DNA from: Alkaliphilus oremlandii OhILAs
Lineage (GTDB): Bacteria; Bacillota; Clostridia; Peptostreptococcales; Natronincolaceae
NCBI RefSeq assembly: GCF_000018325.1
Contig: NC_009922.1
Span: forward strand, 2,356,001-2,420,000
Direction: 5' to 3'
DNA: 64,000 nt
This document shows, one piece after another, positions 1-8,320 of the stretch (positions within the stretch are counted from its first letter, which is position 1; each line of letters opens with the position of its first letter). Below the pieces are notes generated by a model. The model was given only the letters and a program-made list of their open reading frames with translations. It had not been told where the DNA came from and ran no database searches. The translations under genes were made by a program, and so were the position numbers.

Positions 1-104
1 AGGGCTTTAAACCTAATTGTAATTAAATTTATGCAGTATTAAAAATCTTTATGGGATCTTTATAATTTAATGTCATTTTATAATTTATAGGTGAGGTGAA
101 TTTT

Positions 105-383
105 ATGGAGAAAAAGATTACTACAGAAAATTATAAATTTAATCAAAATACTGCCTGTGAATTTTTTCCTTGTCATAAGGTGAGCGACTCGACAAAATTT
201 AATTGTCTATTTTGTTACTGTCCGCTTTATATGCTAAAAGACCAATGTGGCGGTGGCTTTACTTATACGGATGGTGGTATCAAGAACTGTACCAATTGTA
301 CCCTTCCCCACGGAGAAGGCGGCTATGACCACGTCATGTCTAAAATGAAAGAAGTAATCGCCATCGGCAGTGAACGAAAATAA
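105..383 (+). CDS. Cysteine-rich small domain protein, B12-cluster associated
   Basis: The predicted protein has 92 residues and eight cysteines, arranged as two single cysteines, a CxxCxC cluster, one more single cysteine and a final CxxC followed by PH. This suggests a metal site or an Fe-S site. It resembles the short cysteine-rich small domain family often found beside cobalamin genes, and here it sits just beyond the end of a B12 operon on the opposite strand. An in-frame GTG lies at 96, but the AGGTGA at about 93-99 is better spaced for the ATG at 105. It ends at a shared terminator and converges with cblS. No enzymatic role can be read from the sequence. The family assignment is by pattern only. 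Confidence 0.75.
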   Translation: MEKKITTENYKFNQNTACEFFPCHKVSDSTKFNCLFCYCPLYMLKDQCGGGFTYTDGGIKNCTNCTLPHGEGGYDHVMSKMKEVIAIGSERK

Positions 384-388
384 AAAAC

Positions 389-443
389 AAAAAAGATGAA
401 GAACAAATGATAGGGAGTCAAAATTGTTCTTCATCTTTTTTTA
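389..443. terminator. Bidirectional intrinsic terminator
   Basis: Arms 390-406 and 424-440 are perfect 17-base inverted repeats with A and T runs on the outside, so the hairpin can end transcription from both sides. It separates the small cysteine-rich gene (plus) from the B12 operon (minus). Confidence 0.85.
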
Positions 444-1181
444 TGTAAAACTTCCAACAAGGTGAACTGGTATGGGCATACTTTCTTTTAGGGCTTCATA
501 GTTCTCTTGGTTCACTGCCACAATCACACAAGTAGCAGGACCTGCTGATTTATTTAAATCAATGCCCACATGCTCATATAGATTGTAGCCTATACCATTA
601 GATTCTGCCATTTGACCTACTTCATAAGCGATTCCTTTAGAGCCCACAGGTAAAATATCATGGATGCTTTTTTTCTTCAGAAGCTCTAATAAAAGAGGAA
701 TGGACATAATTTCTCTGCCCTCGTCCTCTAAGACCTCCTGTCCAACCTTAGGAATCCCTAAAACTACAGCCAGATCTCCTTTTTCTACTTTTTGAGCTCT
801 CCATCGAGATTTCTCCATCATACCGATGATTGTAATTCCCATGGATGTTTGACTCACCGGAATATTCTCTTCTGTACTTCCCGTTACGACAATATCTTCT
901 TTTAAGTTCAAGGGTTCTAAGGCTTTTTGAATGCCTTCAATGATACGAACGCCACTATCTTCCATCTCAACGCCCAAAGTGTTTACAACCGTCAAAGGTG
1001 TCGCGCCCGTAGCCAACAGCTCCATCAGCGCAACATGGGCTGTAAAATAACCTAAGGTTTCAGGCTCTGCCTGAACCACATCGTGTTTCTTATTGCCAAT
1101 CCCACCGGAGGAATCACAAGCAATGATCATTCGATGGTTTGGTGGGATATCGATTACAGTTAAGTCTCTAAATTTAAACAT
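441..1181 (-). CDS. cblS: Alpha-ribazole kinase (CblS-like, PurM/ThiL superfamily)
   Basis: This 246-residue protein has the two-domain layout of the AIR-synthase (PurM/ThiL) superfamily. The N-terminal half carries a D-S-S-G-G-I nucleotide-binding region (about residues 23-28) and glycine-rich segments. In Listeria and Geobacillus, CblS phosphorylates alpha-ribazole, so that the B12 lower ligand can be made from salvaged alpha-ribazole. It directly follows cblT, a gap of eight bases with AGGTGAG before ATG, and is the last gene of the riboswitch-controlled operon. No cobT phosphoribosyltransferase gene lies in this operon, which fits the CblT/CblS route. The family membership is visible. The exact substrate is inferred from gene context. 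Confidence 0.72.
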   Translation of the reverse strand: MFKFRDLTVIDIPPNHRMIIACDSSGGIGNKKHDVVQAEPETLGYFTAHVALMELLATGATPLTVVNTLGVEMEDSGVRIIEGIQKALEPLNLKEDIVVTGSTEENIPVSQTSMGITIIGMMEKSRWRAQKVEKGDLAVVLGIPKVGQEVLEDEGREIMSIPLLLELLKKKSIHDILPVGSKGIAYEVGQMAESNGIGYNLYEHVGIDLNKSAGPATCVIVAVNQENYEALKESMPIPVHLVGSFT

Positions 1182-1189
1182 TTACTCAC

Positions 1190-1693
1190 CTATTTTCTTG
1201 GCAGTACTTTAAATATGATATAAGCCAGAATGACGTTCACTGCTGCAACCACAGTCAAAGGTATCACCAATGCAGTAAACATGGCGGAACCGCTCAATGG
1301 AAGTCCCAATAAACTAGCCGTTATCCCAGCAATAAAAGTTGCAACAGGTCCATTTAAAAGGATTGCAATGACACAAGCAAGAACGCCATTCACTTTTCTT
1401 TCAATTACACCGAAGAAGTAGGCAATAATTCCCATGACCACTGTCAGCATCAAATGCATTGGCAGTGTTAAAGGAAATCCGCTAGTAAAGGCTGTCAATA
1501 AATGTCCCAATGAAGCAACAGCACCGCCAGCCATTGGGCTGATAAATAAAGCGGCAAAAAATCCTGGCATGGAGTCAAAAGCAATGGTTCCTTGTATCTT
1601 GATCATTGCACCGATTGCAGAAAGTCCGATCAACAGTCCACTTCTCGTAATTACTTGAATATTGGACATGCTTACATTCTTTGTATTATTCAT
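1190..1693 (-). CDS. cblT: Alpha-ribazole transporter (CblT-like, ECF S-component type)
   Basis: A hydrophobic 167-residue protein with about five predicted membrane segments and small-residue-rich helices such as G-L-S-A-I-G-A-M, typical of the substrate-binding S components of energy-coupling factor transporters. It lies between cobC and cblS in the B12 operon. In Firmicutes the neighbouring pair CblT and CblS takes up and phosphorylates alpha-ribazole, and that role is proposed here. The ECF energising subunits are not in this window and would have to be supplied by a shared module. The fold call rests on size, hydrophobicity and context, so other vitamin substrates are not excluded. Confidence 0.68.
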   Translation of the reverse strand: MNNTKNVSMSNIQVITRSGLLIGLSAIGAMIKIQGTIAFDSMPGFFAALFISPMAGGAVASLGHLLTAFTSGFPLTLPMHLMLTVVMGIIAYFFGVIERKVNGVLACVIAILLNGPVATFIAGITASLLGLPLSGSAMFTALVIPLTVVAAVNVILAYIIFKVLPRK

Positions 1694-1712
1694 ATTCTTC
1701 TTCCTCTCTTAT

Positions 1713-2303
1713 TTAAATATAGGATGGTACCAATTTTCGTAAATACCCAAAATTATTTATATAATCGATTTCGATATACCCAGCAGGCGGGCATGTGAAG
1801 TGCCACATTTTGTTCAGCTCCAAGTTCAATAGATCGGTGAGGACGGATTGGATTACACCGCTATGACTGACAATAATCGCAGTTCCCTCCTGATCCTTCA
1901 GCGAATCAATTAAGATTTTTGCCCTGTCTAAAACGTCTTGTAAGCTTTCTCCCTCTGGAATTCGATAAGATTGGTATTCTCTAAGCCAAGTATCCCACTC
2001 TTTGGGATAAATTCTTTGTATTTCATCTGCAGTCTTTCCTTCAAATACGCCAAAGTTCATTTCTCTTAGATTCTTATCTACAATAATTTTCTTCCCAATG
2101 GTCTTTGATATCTCTCTAGCAGTCTCCATGGTTCTTCCCAAAGGGCTTGCATAAATAAAATCGCAGTTGTATCCCCTTAGCTCTTCCGCTAATATTTTTA
2201 TTTGTGAAGTTCCTTTCTCTGTAAGTTCATAGTTCGACCATCCACTATAGATCTTTGCAATGTTTGCCTGTGTCTCACCGTGTCTAGCTAAGATAAACTT
2301 CAT
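1713..2303 (-). CDS. cobC: Alpha-ribazole phosphatase / histidine phosphatase (CobC)
   Basis: A 196-residue histidine phosphatase. The phosphoenzyme motif L-A-R-H-G-E-T lies at residues 5-11, and the second catalytic histidine is in V-S-H-S-G near residue 146. Family members remove phosphate from alpha-ribazole 5'-phosphate or from adenosylcobalamin 5'-phosphate, the last step of nucleotide loop assembly. The gene is in the riboswitch-controlled B12 operon, 16 bases after cobS. The general phosphoglycerate-mutase-like fold is certain. The cobalamin substrate is inferred from position. Confidence 0.88.
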   Translation of the reverse strand: MKFILARHGETQANIAKIYSGWSNYELTEKGTSQIKILAEELRGYNCDFIYASPLGRTMETAREISKTIGKKIIVDKNLREMNFGVFEGKTADEIQRIYPKEWDTWLREYQSYRIPEGESLQDVLDRAKILIDSLKDQEGTAIIVSHSGVIQSVLTDLLNLELNKMWHFTCPPAGYIEIDYINNFGYLRKLVPSYI

Positions 2304-2319
2304 CTATATCCCCTCCAAA

Positions 2320-3051
2320 CTATATGATGATTGATTTTAATAAATATGCAGATAGCATAAATAAAGTCTGTGAAATTTCAATGGTGGCACCGATGGTGTC
2401 TCCCGTCATTCCCCCTAGTATCTTGCTGATCTTTTTCGTCAGCATCGCTACCCCTAGAAATGTGATCCCCATGGGAATGATTGCACCTTTTATGCTAACC
2501 ATGCTACCTAGTAGAAGAGAAAATGCGATACTGATAACTCCTTCTTTGGTTCTACAGCTTTCTATAAAAGCGCCTCCCATGCCTTCTGATCGAGCATAGA
2601 TAGTCCTGCTGGCTGCAAATACAGCAGAGGCTCTTCCCACCACTGGTACCAACAGAAGCAGCATATTCTCCGTATAATATGCCAGCGTTAAATTTAGGAT
2701 CAGCAGCCACAATATCCCTAGAACACCGAAGGCCCCGATTCTACTATCCTTCATAATCCTTAGCATCTCTTCTTTGCTACGATAGCTGAAGATACCGTCG
2801 AAGGTATCTGCTAAGCCATCAATATGAAGCCCGCCGGTTATCAGGAAATATAGAGCCCAAATGGATACGATGATGATTGGGCGATGAATATAAGGTGCCA
2901 ACAATGTAGGTAGATACATGAGTATCCCTATGAGAAGCCCTATTACTGGCAAAAATTTTACACCTTTTATAAAGTCCTTTTCATCATAATCATAAGGGTA
3001 TGTAACCGGTATTCTCGTAAAAAATGTCATCATTAATAATAAGCTTTTCAT
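2320..3051 (-). CDS. cobS: Adenosylcobinamide-GDP ribazoletransferase (cobalamin synthase)
   Basis: This 243-residue integral membrane protein has several hydrophobic helices. It carries the CobS signature near residues 79-88, G-G-L-H-I-D-G-L-A-D-T-F-D-G, whose acidic residues bind the metal, and R-I-G-A-F-G-V further on. CobS joins adenosylcobinamide-GDP to alpha-ribazole or its phosphate to complete the nucleotide loop. It starts eight bases after cobU. Full length for the family and well conserved; a confident call. Confidence 0.95.
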   Translation of the reverse strand: MKSLLLMMTFFTRIPVTYPYDYDEKDFIKGVKFLPVIGLLIGILMYLPTLLAPYIHRPIIIVSIWALYFLITGGLHIDGLADTFDGIFSYRSKEEMLRIMKDSRIGAFGVLGILWLLILNLTLAYYTENMLLLLVPVVGRASAVFAASRTIYARSEGMGGAFIESCRTKEGVISIAFSLLLGSMVSIKGAIIPMGITFLGVAMLTKKISKILGGMTGDTIGATIEISQTLFMLSAYLLKSIII

Positions 3052-3058
3052 AAGAACC

Positions 3059-3619
3059 TCACTTTATCTTCATTTCTATGCCACTTACAGTTAAATATAC
3101 TTCATCAGCTCTACCTGCAATATATTGGTTTACTCGCCCTGCAATGTCTCTAAAAATATTGCCCATTCGATAGGCTGGAACTAAGCCCATTCCCACTTCA
3201 TTGGTAACGATAATCGCATCCTTATGATGGTGTGCAGTGATGTCCAAAAGAATCTCTATTTCCTTAAAGATCCCTTGCTCTAGCACATCAATGTCTTCCA
3301 TGGAACAGTTGTCAAAATCTAAATTACTTTCAAGTATTAAATTTGTAACCATTAAAGTAACACAGTCTAGCAATATACAATCACTTTCTATAAAAGCCCT
3401 GTCCTCTTTCAGCGCATTAAAATCCTTGTACCTTTCTATGGTTTTCCAGATTTGGGGCCGATCCTGTTGATGTTTTTTTATACGATCCTTCATCCCCTCA
3501 TCAAAAGCGATGGCTGTAGCGATGTATACCACTTTTTCACCTTGCTCTGCAGCCATTTTTTCTGCAAACCTACTTTTTCCACTCCGTGCGCCACCTGTAA
3601 TCAATATGAATTTACTCAT
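3059..3619 (-). CDS. cobU: Bifunctional adenosylcobinamide kinase / adenosylcobinamide-phosphate guanylyltransferase
   Basis: A 186-residue P-loop protein. The Walker A motif G-G-A-R-S-G-K-S lies near residues 9-16, the ITGGARSGKS start is typical of CobU/CobP, and E-V-G-M-G-L-V-P is the conserved downstream segment. The enzyme phosphorylates adenosylcobinamide and then transfers GMP from GTP, giving the substrate for CobS. It lies between cobD and cobS on the minus strand. Confidence 0.95.
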   Translation of the reverse strand: MSKFILITGGARSGKSRFAEKMAAEQGEKVVYIATAIAFDEGMKDRIKKHQQDRPQIWKTIERYKDFNALKEDRAFIESDCILLDCVTLMVTNLILESNLDFDNCSMEDIDVLEQGIFKEIEILLDITAHHHKDAIIVTNEVGMGLVPAYRMGNIFRDIAGRVNQYIAGRADEVYLTVSGIEMKIK

Positions 3620-3654
3620 AATTTCACCTTCTTCTAATTATAAAGTATCTACTC

Positions 3655-4707
3655 TTAGAGCTCCATTTCCCTCAGCCCATGGATTAACCTCTGGTTCTCT
3701 TCTCTACTTCTTACCGCCAGTCGTATAAATTGATCACTCAATCCTTTAAAGTCTGTACAGGTTCTAATATATATGCCTTTCTTGGCAAGTGCATTTTTCA
3801 AATCCGATCCATTCCTATGCTTAAGCTTACATAAGAAAAAGTTGCCATCGCTAGGGAATACCTTCATTCCATCAATGGTGCTTAACGCTTTCCATAAGAA
3901 GTCTTTTTCTTCTCTATACCATTCTATTGTGTCATTAAAATACGCTGTATCCTCCAATAAAATCGGAACAGCCTTTAAAGCCAAGCTATTAATGGTCCAC
4001 GGTTCCTTTATGCTGTTGAGCTTTTGAATGATCCCACGGTTCCCTAGCCCATATCCTAGCCTCAGCCCAGGTATCCCATAGGTTTTTGTCATGGATCTTA
4101 AAAGGAATAGGGGATATTCTTCTATGCAATTGATCAAGGATGGCTTCTCTGTAAAATCGATAAAGGATTCGTCTACAAAAAAGTAACCTCTATTCTCCTT
4201 GACTACTTCCAGCAACGGAAGCAGTTCCTCTGGGTGATATAGCAGCCCTGTAGGATTATTTGGGTTGCAAAGCACAATGACCTCTGGCTGCAAAGAGCCA
4301 ATGGTATTGAATAAAGCCTCCTTATTGATTTTAAAATCATCTTTTTCATCGGTGGAAAAATAATGGATTTGGCTTCCAGAAAGCTGGAAGGCTCTTTCAT
4401 ATTCTGTAAAGGTTGGTTGAATGATTAAAACTTTCTTTGGAGCGATTGCTCTTGCAAATAAATAGATCAGCTCCGTTGCACCATTGCCCAAAATCAGTTC
4501 ATCCACTTCTTTATTTAAGTATGTTGCAATGGTTTTTTTCGCTGTAATGCCATCAATTTCTGGATAACGGATTAAATATGGCAGTTCCTTTACGAGCACA
4601 TCCATCAGCTTCTGTGGAACACCTAAGGGATTAATATTGACGCTAAAATCCATCATCTGATTTGCTTCCTTACCAAAATAACCGCCATGTTCGTTCAATT
4701 TGATCAC
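3655..4707 (-). CDS. cobD: Threonine-phosphate decarboxylase (CobD), PLP-dependent
   Basis: A 350-residue fold-type I aminotransferase relative. Visible landmarks are N-E-H-G-G at the N-terminus, N-P-N-N-P-T-G in the middle, D-E-S-F-I-D-F, and the PLP lysine in S-M-T-K-T-Y-G-I-P-G-L-R-L-G-Y. CobD makes the aminopropanol phosphate linker that CbiB attaches to the corrin ring. The first start is GTG at 4707. A TTG nine bases further in is better spaced from GGAG, so the true start is uncertain by three residues. HisC-like function is possible for the family, but cbiB and cobU beside it favour CobD. Confidence 0.9.
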   Translation of the reverse strand: MIKLNEHGGYFGKEANQMMDFSVNINPLGVPQKLMDVLVKELPYLIRYPEIDGITAKKTIATYLNKEVDELILGNGATELIYLFARAIAPKKVLIIQPTFTEYERAFQLSGSQIHYFSTDEKDDFKINKEALFNTIGSLQPEVIVLCNPNNPTGLLYHPEELLPLLEVVKENRGYFFVDESFIDFTEKPSLINCIEEYPLFLLRSMTKTYGIPGLRLGYGLGNRGIIQKLNSIKEPWTINSLALKAVPILLEDTAYFNDTIEWYREEKDFLWKALSTIDGMKVFPSDGNFFLCKLKHRNGSDLKNALAKKGIYIRTCTDFKGLSDQFIRLAVRSREENQRLIHGLREMEL

Positions 4708-4721
4708 TCCGCATCTTTATA

Positions 4722-5678
4722 TTATAAAATCGTAAAAATTATAAACATCAATAGCTCCGCAATATACATGATTTTAATCGTGTGAATGATATGATCTGCC
4801 TTTAAAGGTACTATGGGATCACCGATTGTAGGCTTATATACAACTTCACCGAAGTAGGTATTGGTGCCACCCAATTGTATTTGAAGCAGTCCTGCTACAG
4901 CAGACTCTGGATAGCCACAATTGGGGCTTTTATGATTTCGTCGATCTCTCCGTAGTATTCTGAAGCCTTCTTTCATAGGGTGTCCTAGAGCTCCTCCTGC
5001 AAAAACCATTAAAATACTGCCGATTCTAGCCGGGATATAGTTTACAATATCATCTAGCTTTGCAGAGGCATAGCCAATTTCCCTATAGGGCTCCTGCACA
5101 TAGCCTACCATGGAATCTAAGGTATTGATCACCTTGTAGCCCAATGCAAATTCAAGGGGATAGCCAAAGTACATCCCTACCATCATATAAAATAAAGGGG
5201 CTAAAACGCCATCGATGGTATTTTCGGCTACAGTTTCAATTACCCCCCGGATGATTTCATCCATGGTCAGATTCGATGTGTCTCTACCAACCAAATAAGA
5301 AAGTCTCTTTCTCCCTTTTTCTATATCTTTCTCATAGACCGCCTCATATACCTTTCGAGCTTCTAAATCTAAGCATTTTGCTGCAAGGCATGTATAGAGT
5401 AAATAAGTCGTAAATATGAATGAAACCATGGGATGAATGAGCCCTACTATATTTTTTATAGCAGTCGCAAGGAATAGCGTGGTTCCCATGGAGAATCCAA
5501 GTAAAAGGAATCCTCCTATTTTTAAATTGATGCCACTTCTCCGAATTATTTTTTCATATTTACTGATGATCCATCCAATATATCGAATTGGGTGGGGCCA
5601 GTTCGGCGGATCTCCCAATACATAGTCTAAAAAAATTACACTTCCTAGTACCATTATGTTTTTCATTGACAATGACAT
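4722..5678 (-). CDS. cbiB: Adenosylcobinamide-phosphate synthase (CbiB)
   Basis: A 318-residue membrane protein with the CbiB hallmarks D-Y-V-L-G-D-P-P-N-W-P-H-P near residues 18-30, V-A-E-N-T-I-D-G-V-L-A-P-L in the middle, and Y-P-E-S-A-V-A-G-L-L-Q-I-Q-L-G-G toward the end. It joins the aminopropanol linker to cobyric acid. It is the first gene after the cobalamin riboswitch and terminator. Because no corrin-ring genes follow, the operon looks devoted to the late steps and salvage. Several ATG or TTG starts sit within twelve bases of the GAGGAG, so the exact start may shift slightly. Confidence 0.93.
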   Translation of the reverse strand: MSLSMKNIMVLGSVIFLDYVLGDPPNWPHPIRYIGWIISKYEKIIRRSGINLKIGGFLLLGFSMGTTLFLATAIKNIVGLIHPMVSFIFTTYLLYTCLAAKCLDLEARKVYEAVYEKDIEKGRKRLSYLVGRDTSNLTMDEIIRGVIETVAENTIDGVLAPLFYMMVGMYFGYPLEFALGYKVINTLDSMVGYVQEPYREIGYASAKLDDIVNYIPARIGSILMVFAGGALGHPMKEGFRILRRDRRNHKSPNCGYPESAVAGLLQIQLGGTNTYFGEVVYKPTIGDPIVPLKADHIIHTIKIMYIAELLMFIIFTIL

Positions 5679-5717
5679 GCTCCTCTTAAAGTTTTATCTT
5701 CTATCTAGAAATTCTCA

Positions 5718-5746
5718 CAAAAAAAACACATAGGGACCCATGTGCT
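5718..5746 (-). terminator. Riboswitch-controlled intrinsic terminator upstream of cbiB
   Basis: On the minus strand a CACATGG/CTATGTG hairpin is followed by a run of eight T, about 40 bases before cbiB and after the aptamer. This is the layout of a transcription-terminating B12 riboswitch. Confidence 0.8.
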
Positions 5747-5819
5747 GAATTCATCAATTAACATTGCTTCAATTTCATTATGATGAATCTCCCTTACTTC
5801 CCTCCGAAGCTGTGATTCT

Positions 5820-5975
5820 TATTTTTAAGGCAGTTCTCCTGACTTACAGATCGACTTACTATCTTCCCTTCCCGGTTTCCCAGTGGATTTGAAGATTTCA
5901 TACCTGATTACAGTAGCGGGGGCTGTAGAGGAATTGAACCTCTTTCTCTTTTAACTTTATATTCTAAAGACCTTA
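5820..5975 (-). promoter_or_regulatory. Cobalamin (adenosylcobalamin) riboswitch
   Basis: Read on the minus strand, the segment contains the conserved core with GCCCCCGCTACTGT (about 5911-5925), a run of helices, and the B12 box AGTCAGGAGAACTGCC at 5828-5843, close to the consensus AAGCCAGGAGACCTGCC. It lies between a promoter-proximal AT-rich region and the cbiB terminator. Binding of adenosylcobalamin would favour termination and shut off cbiB through cblS. The exact 5' edge was not folded and is approximate. Confidence 0.92.
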
Positions 5976-6185
5976 AAACTATTTAATTTGTATAATTTCA
6001 TTATAGATTAGTTCCATTATTATTGTCAAACTAAATCGTAGATATCCCCATTCAATCAATATTTGTGTCTCCTTCTCCTTGAAATTTAATTTCCTTGTTT
6101 TTAACTTTTGAATTATTGGTATAATATGAATTAAAGTCCTATGAATGACAGAAAATATTCTAAAATTAGAAGGAGGATTCCCAGC

Positions 6186-7412
6186 GTGAAAACAATTGCA
6201 ATTGCAGGTACATTCGATACAAAAGGCAAGGAACTCAGCTATGTGAAGGAAATCATTGAGAACCTTGGATTAAACACCTTTACCATTAACACCGGTGTAT
6301 TTCCATCAGAGATTCCTGTAGACATCTCCAATGAAGAAGTAGCAAAGGCAGCAGGCACTACAATTCAAGAGCTTGCTGAAAAAAGGGACAGAGCCTTGGC
6401 AACGGAGATTTTATCGAAAGGAATGTCAAAGTTAGTTCCTGAGCTCTACAAACAGGATAAATTTGATGGTATTATTTCCTTCGGTGGTACAGGCGGTACT
6501 TCTTTGGTTACGCCAGCTATGCGAGCGCTCCCTATCGGTGTTCCAAAGATTATGGTATCTACTGTAGCCTCTGGTGATACCTCTTTTTACATAGGCACCA
6601 GCGATTTAATCATGATGCCTTCGGTGGTAGACGTTGCAGGATTAAATTCTATCTCCACTAAGATCTTTACCAATGCGGCTCATGCCATCGTCGGTATGGT
6701 GAAATTTGAAAATAACAAAGAATTGGATAAAAAACCATTAATCGCAGCCACCATGTTTGGCGTCACAACCTCTGCGGTTGACTTCGCAAGAGAATACCTA
6801 GAAGCAAGAGGATATGAAGTTCTCATATTCCATGCTACAGGTACTGGTGGAAAAAGCATGGAAAGCTTAATTGAAGATGGCTTCATAGAAGGTGTACTGG
6901 ATTTAACTACGACAGAATGGTGCGACGAGGTTGTTGGTGGCATCCTATCTGCAGGACCAACTCGATTGGAGGCAGCAGCAAAAAATAATATACCACAGGT
7001 GGTTTCCGTCGGTGCCATGGATATGGTAAACTTTGGTCCATTGGATACCGTACCGAAGAAATTTGAAGGACGTAATTTATATAAGCACAACCCATCTGTC
7101 ACGCTAATGCGTACTACAGTAGAAGAAAATGCGGCCATCGGCAGTAAAATTGCAGAAAAGCTCAATATGGCAAAGGGCTCTACAATCCTTATGCTGCCAT
7201 TAAAGGGTGTCTCAGCCATCGACGTAGAAGGTCAGCCTTTCTACGGTAAGGAAGAAGATGCGAAGCTTTTTGATACCTTAAGAGAAAAAATCAACAGAGA
7301 TGTTGTAGAGATTTTAGAAATGGACAATGCGATTAATGACCAAGTATTTGCCGAAACAGCAGCGCAAAAATTAATCGATTTAATTGAAAAGAAAAAGATG
7401 ATCAATAATTAG
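6186..7412 (+). CDS. Tm-1-like ATP-binding domain protein (UPF0261 family)
   Basis: The 408-residue protein begins K-T-I-A-I-A-G-T-F-D-T-K-G and contains glycine-rich segments (S-F-G-G-T-G-G-T-S near residue 97), as in the UPF0261/Tm-1-like ATP-binding family. I chose the GTG at 6186, because AGGAGG at about 6170-6175 fits it and an upstream in-frame ATG at 6141 lacks such a site. The next gene, 23 bases on, encodes a TIM-barrel protein. Together they match the two halves of the tomato Tm-1 protein. The cellular substrate in bacteria is unknown to me. A possible -10 TATAAT is at about 6120. Confidence 0.85.
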   Translation: MKTIAIAGTFDTKGKELSYVKEIIENLGLNTFTINTGVFPSEIPVDISNEEVAKAAGTTIQELAEKRDRALATEILSKGMSKLVPELYKQDKFDGIISFGGTGGTSLVTPAMRALPIGVPKIMVSTVASGDTSFYIGTSDLIMMPSVVDVAGLNSISTKIFTNAAHAIVGMVKFENNKELDKKPLIAATMFGVTTSAVDFAREYLEARGYEVLIFHATGTGGKSMESLIEDGFIEGVLDLTTTEWCDEVVGGILSAGPTRLEAAAKNNIPQVVSVGAMDMVNFGPLDTVPKKFEGRNLYKHNPSVTLMRTTVEENAAIGSKIAEKLNMAKGSTILMLPLKGVSAIDVEGQPFYGKEEDAKLFDTLREKINRDVVEILEMDNAINDQVFAETAAQKLIDLIEKKKMINN

Positions 7413-7435
7413 AATGATATTTAGGAGGGATCCAT

Positions 7436-8257
7436 ATGACTCGACAAGAAATATTAGCAAATTTTAGAGAAAGAATATCCAGAGGAGAGATTCTCCTTGG
7501 CGTTGGTGCAGGTACAGGGATCACTGCAAAAAGCAGTGAGGCTGGCGGGGCAGATATGCTGATCATCTACAACTCTGGACGGTATCGAATGGCTGGTCGT
7601 GGTTCTTTAGCTGGTCTATTATCCTATGGCGATGCCAATCAGATTGTGGTTGAAATGGGATCAGAAGTGCTTCCAGTAGTAAAGCATACGCCAGTACTGG
7701 CAGGGGTATGTGGTACAGACCCTTTTAGAATCATGGATGTATTTTTAAAGCAGCTAAAGGACTTAGGCTTTGCAGGGGTTCAAAACTTTCCAACAGTGGG
7801 TCTTATCGATGGTGTATTCCGACAAAATCTAGAGGAAACGGGCATGGGCTACGATTTGGAAGTAGAAATGATTCGAAAAGCACATGAGTTAGATCTACTG
7901 ACAACACCTTACGTATTTGACGAGCAGCAAGCAATGGATATGGCGAAAGCAGGAGCCGACATTATCGTTGCCCACATGGGCTTAACGACAAAAGGAAGCA
8001 TCGGTGCACATACAGCCTTAACCTTAGATGAAAGTGTTCAAAGAGTTCAGTCCATCGCCGACGCTGCCAGAAGTATCAACCCTGATGTTCTAGTGATTTG
8101 CCACGGTGGTCCAATCGCAGAACCAGAAGATGCGGCTTATGTTCTCCAGAGAACCACTGGCGTTCATGGTTTCTTCGGTGCATCCAGTATTGAAAGATTT
8201 GCTGCAGAGGTAGGTATCCAACAACAGACCGAAGCATTTAAATCTATTAAAAAATAA
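7436..8257 (+). CDS. PEP hydrolase-like TIM-barrel protein
   Basis: A 273-residue TIM-barrel protein of the predicted phosphoenolpyruvate-hydrolase/TIM-barrel signal-transduction family. Visible segments are L-G-V-G-A-G-T-G-I-T-A-K near residues 22-33, Y-N-S-G-R-Y-R-M-A-G-R-G, and H-G-G-P-I-A-E-P near the end. A strong ribosome site (AGGAGGG) precedes the ATG. It forms an operon with the UPF0261 gene and ends at a strong terminator. A hydrolase or lyase acting on PEP-like substrates is the family guess only. Confidence 0.82.
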   Translation: MTRQEILANFRERISRGEILLGVGAGTGITAKSSEAGGADMLIIYNSGRYRMAGRGSLAGLLSYGDANQIVVEMGSEVLPVVKHTPVLAGVCGTDPFRIMDVFLKQLKDLGFAGVQNFPTVGLIDGVFRQNLEETGMGYDLEVEMIRKAHELDLLTTPYVFDEQQAMDMAKAGADIIVAHMGLTTKGSIGAHTALTLDESVQRVQSIADAARSINPDVLVICHGGPIAEPEDAAYVLQRTTGVHGFFGASSIERFAAEVGIQQQTEAFKSIKK

Positions 8258-8269
8258 GGACTTCCCATA

Positions 8270-8320
8270 AATAAAAAAACATGGATTCAGAAAATATATG
8301 CTTGAATCCATGTTTTTTTC
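8270..8320. terminator. Bidirectional intrinsic terminator
   Basis: The arms around ACATGGATTCA and TGAATCCATGT are flanked by seven A on one side and seven T on the other. It serves the plus-strand PEP hydrolase-like gene and the minus-strand ABC ATPase gene, whose last codons it reaches. Confidence 0.88.

Noticed and set aside
1..104. Features in the first 100 bases
   Set aside because: AT-rich sequence with no frame or hairpin of note; it holds only the promoter and ribosome site of the small cysteine-rich gene.
6141..6185. Longer start for the Tm-1-like gene at the ATG at 6141
   Set aside because: The AGGAGG matches the GTG at 6186, and the extra 15 residues are basic and not family-like.
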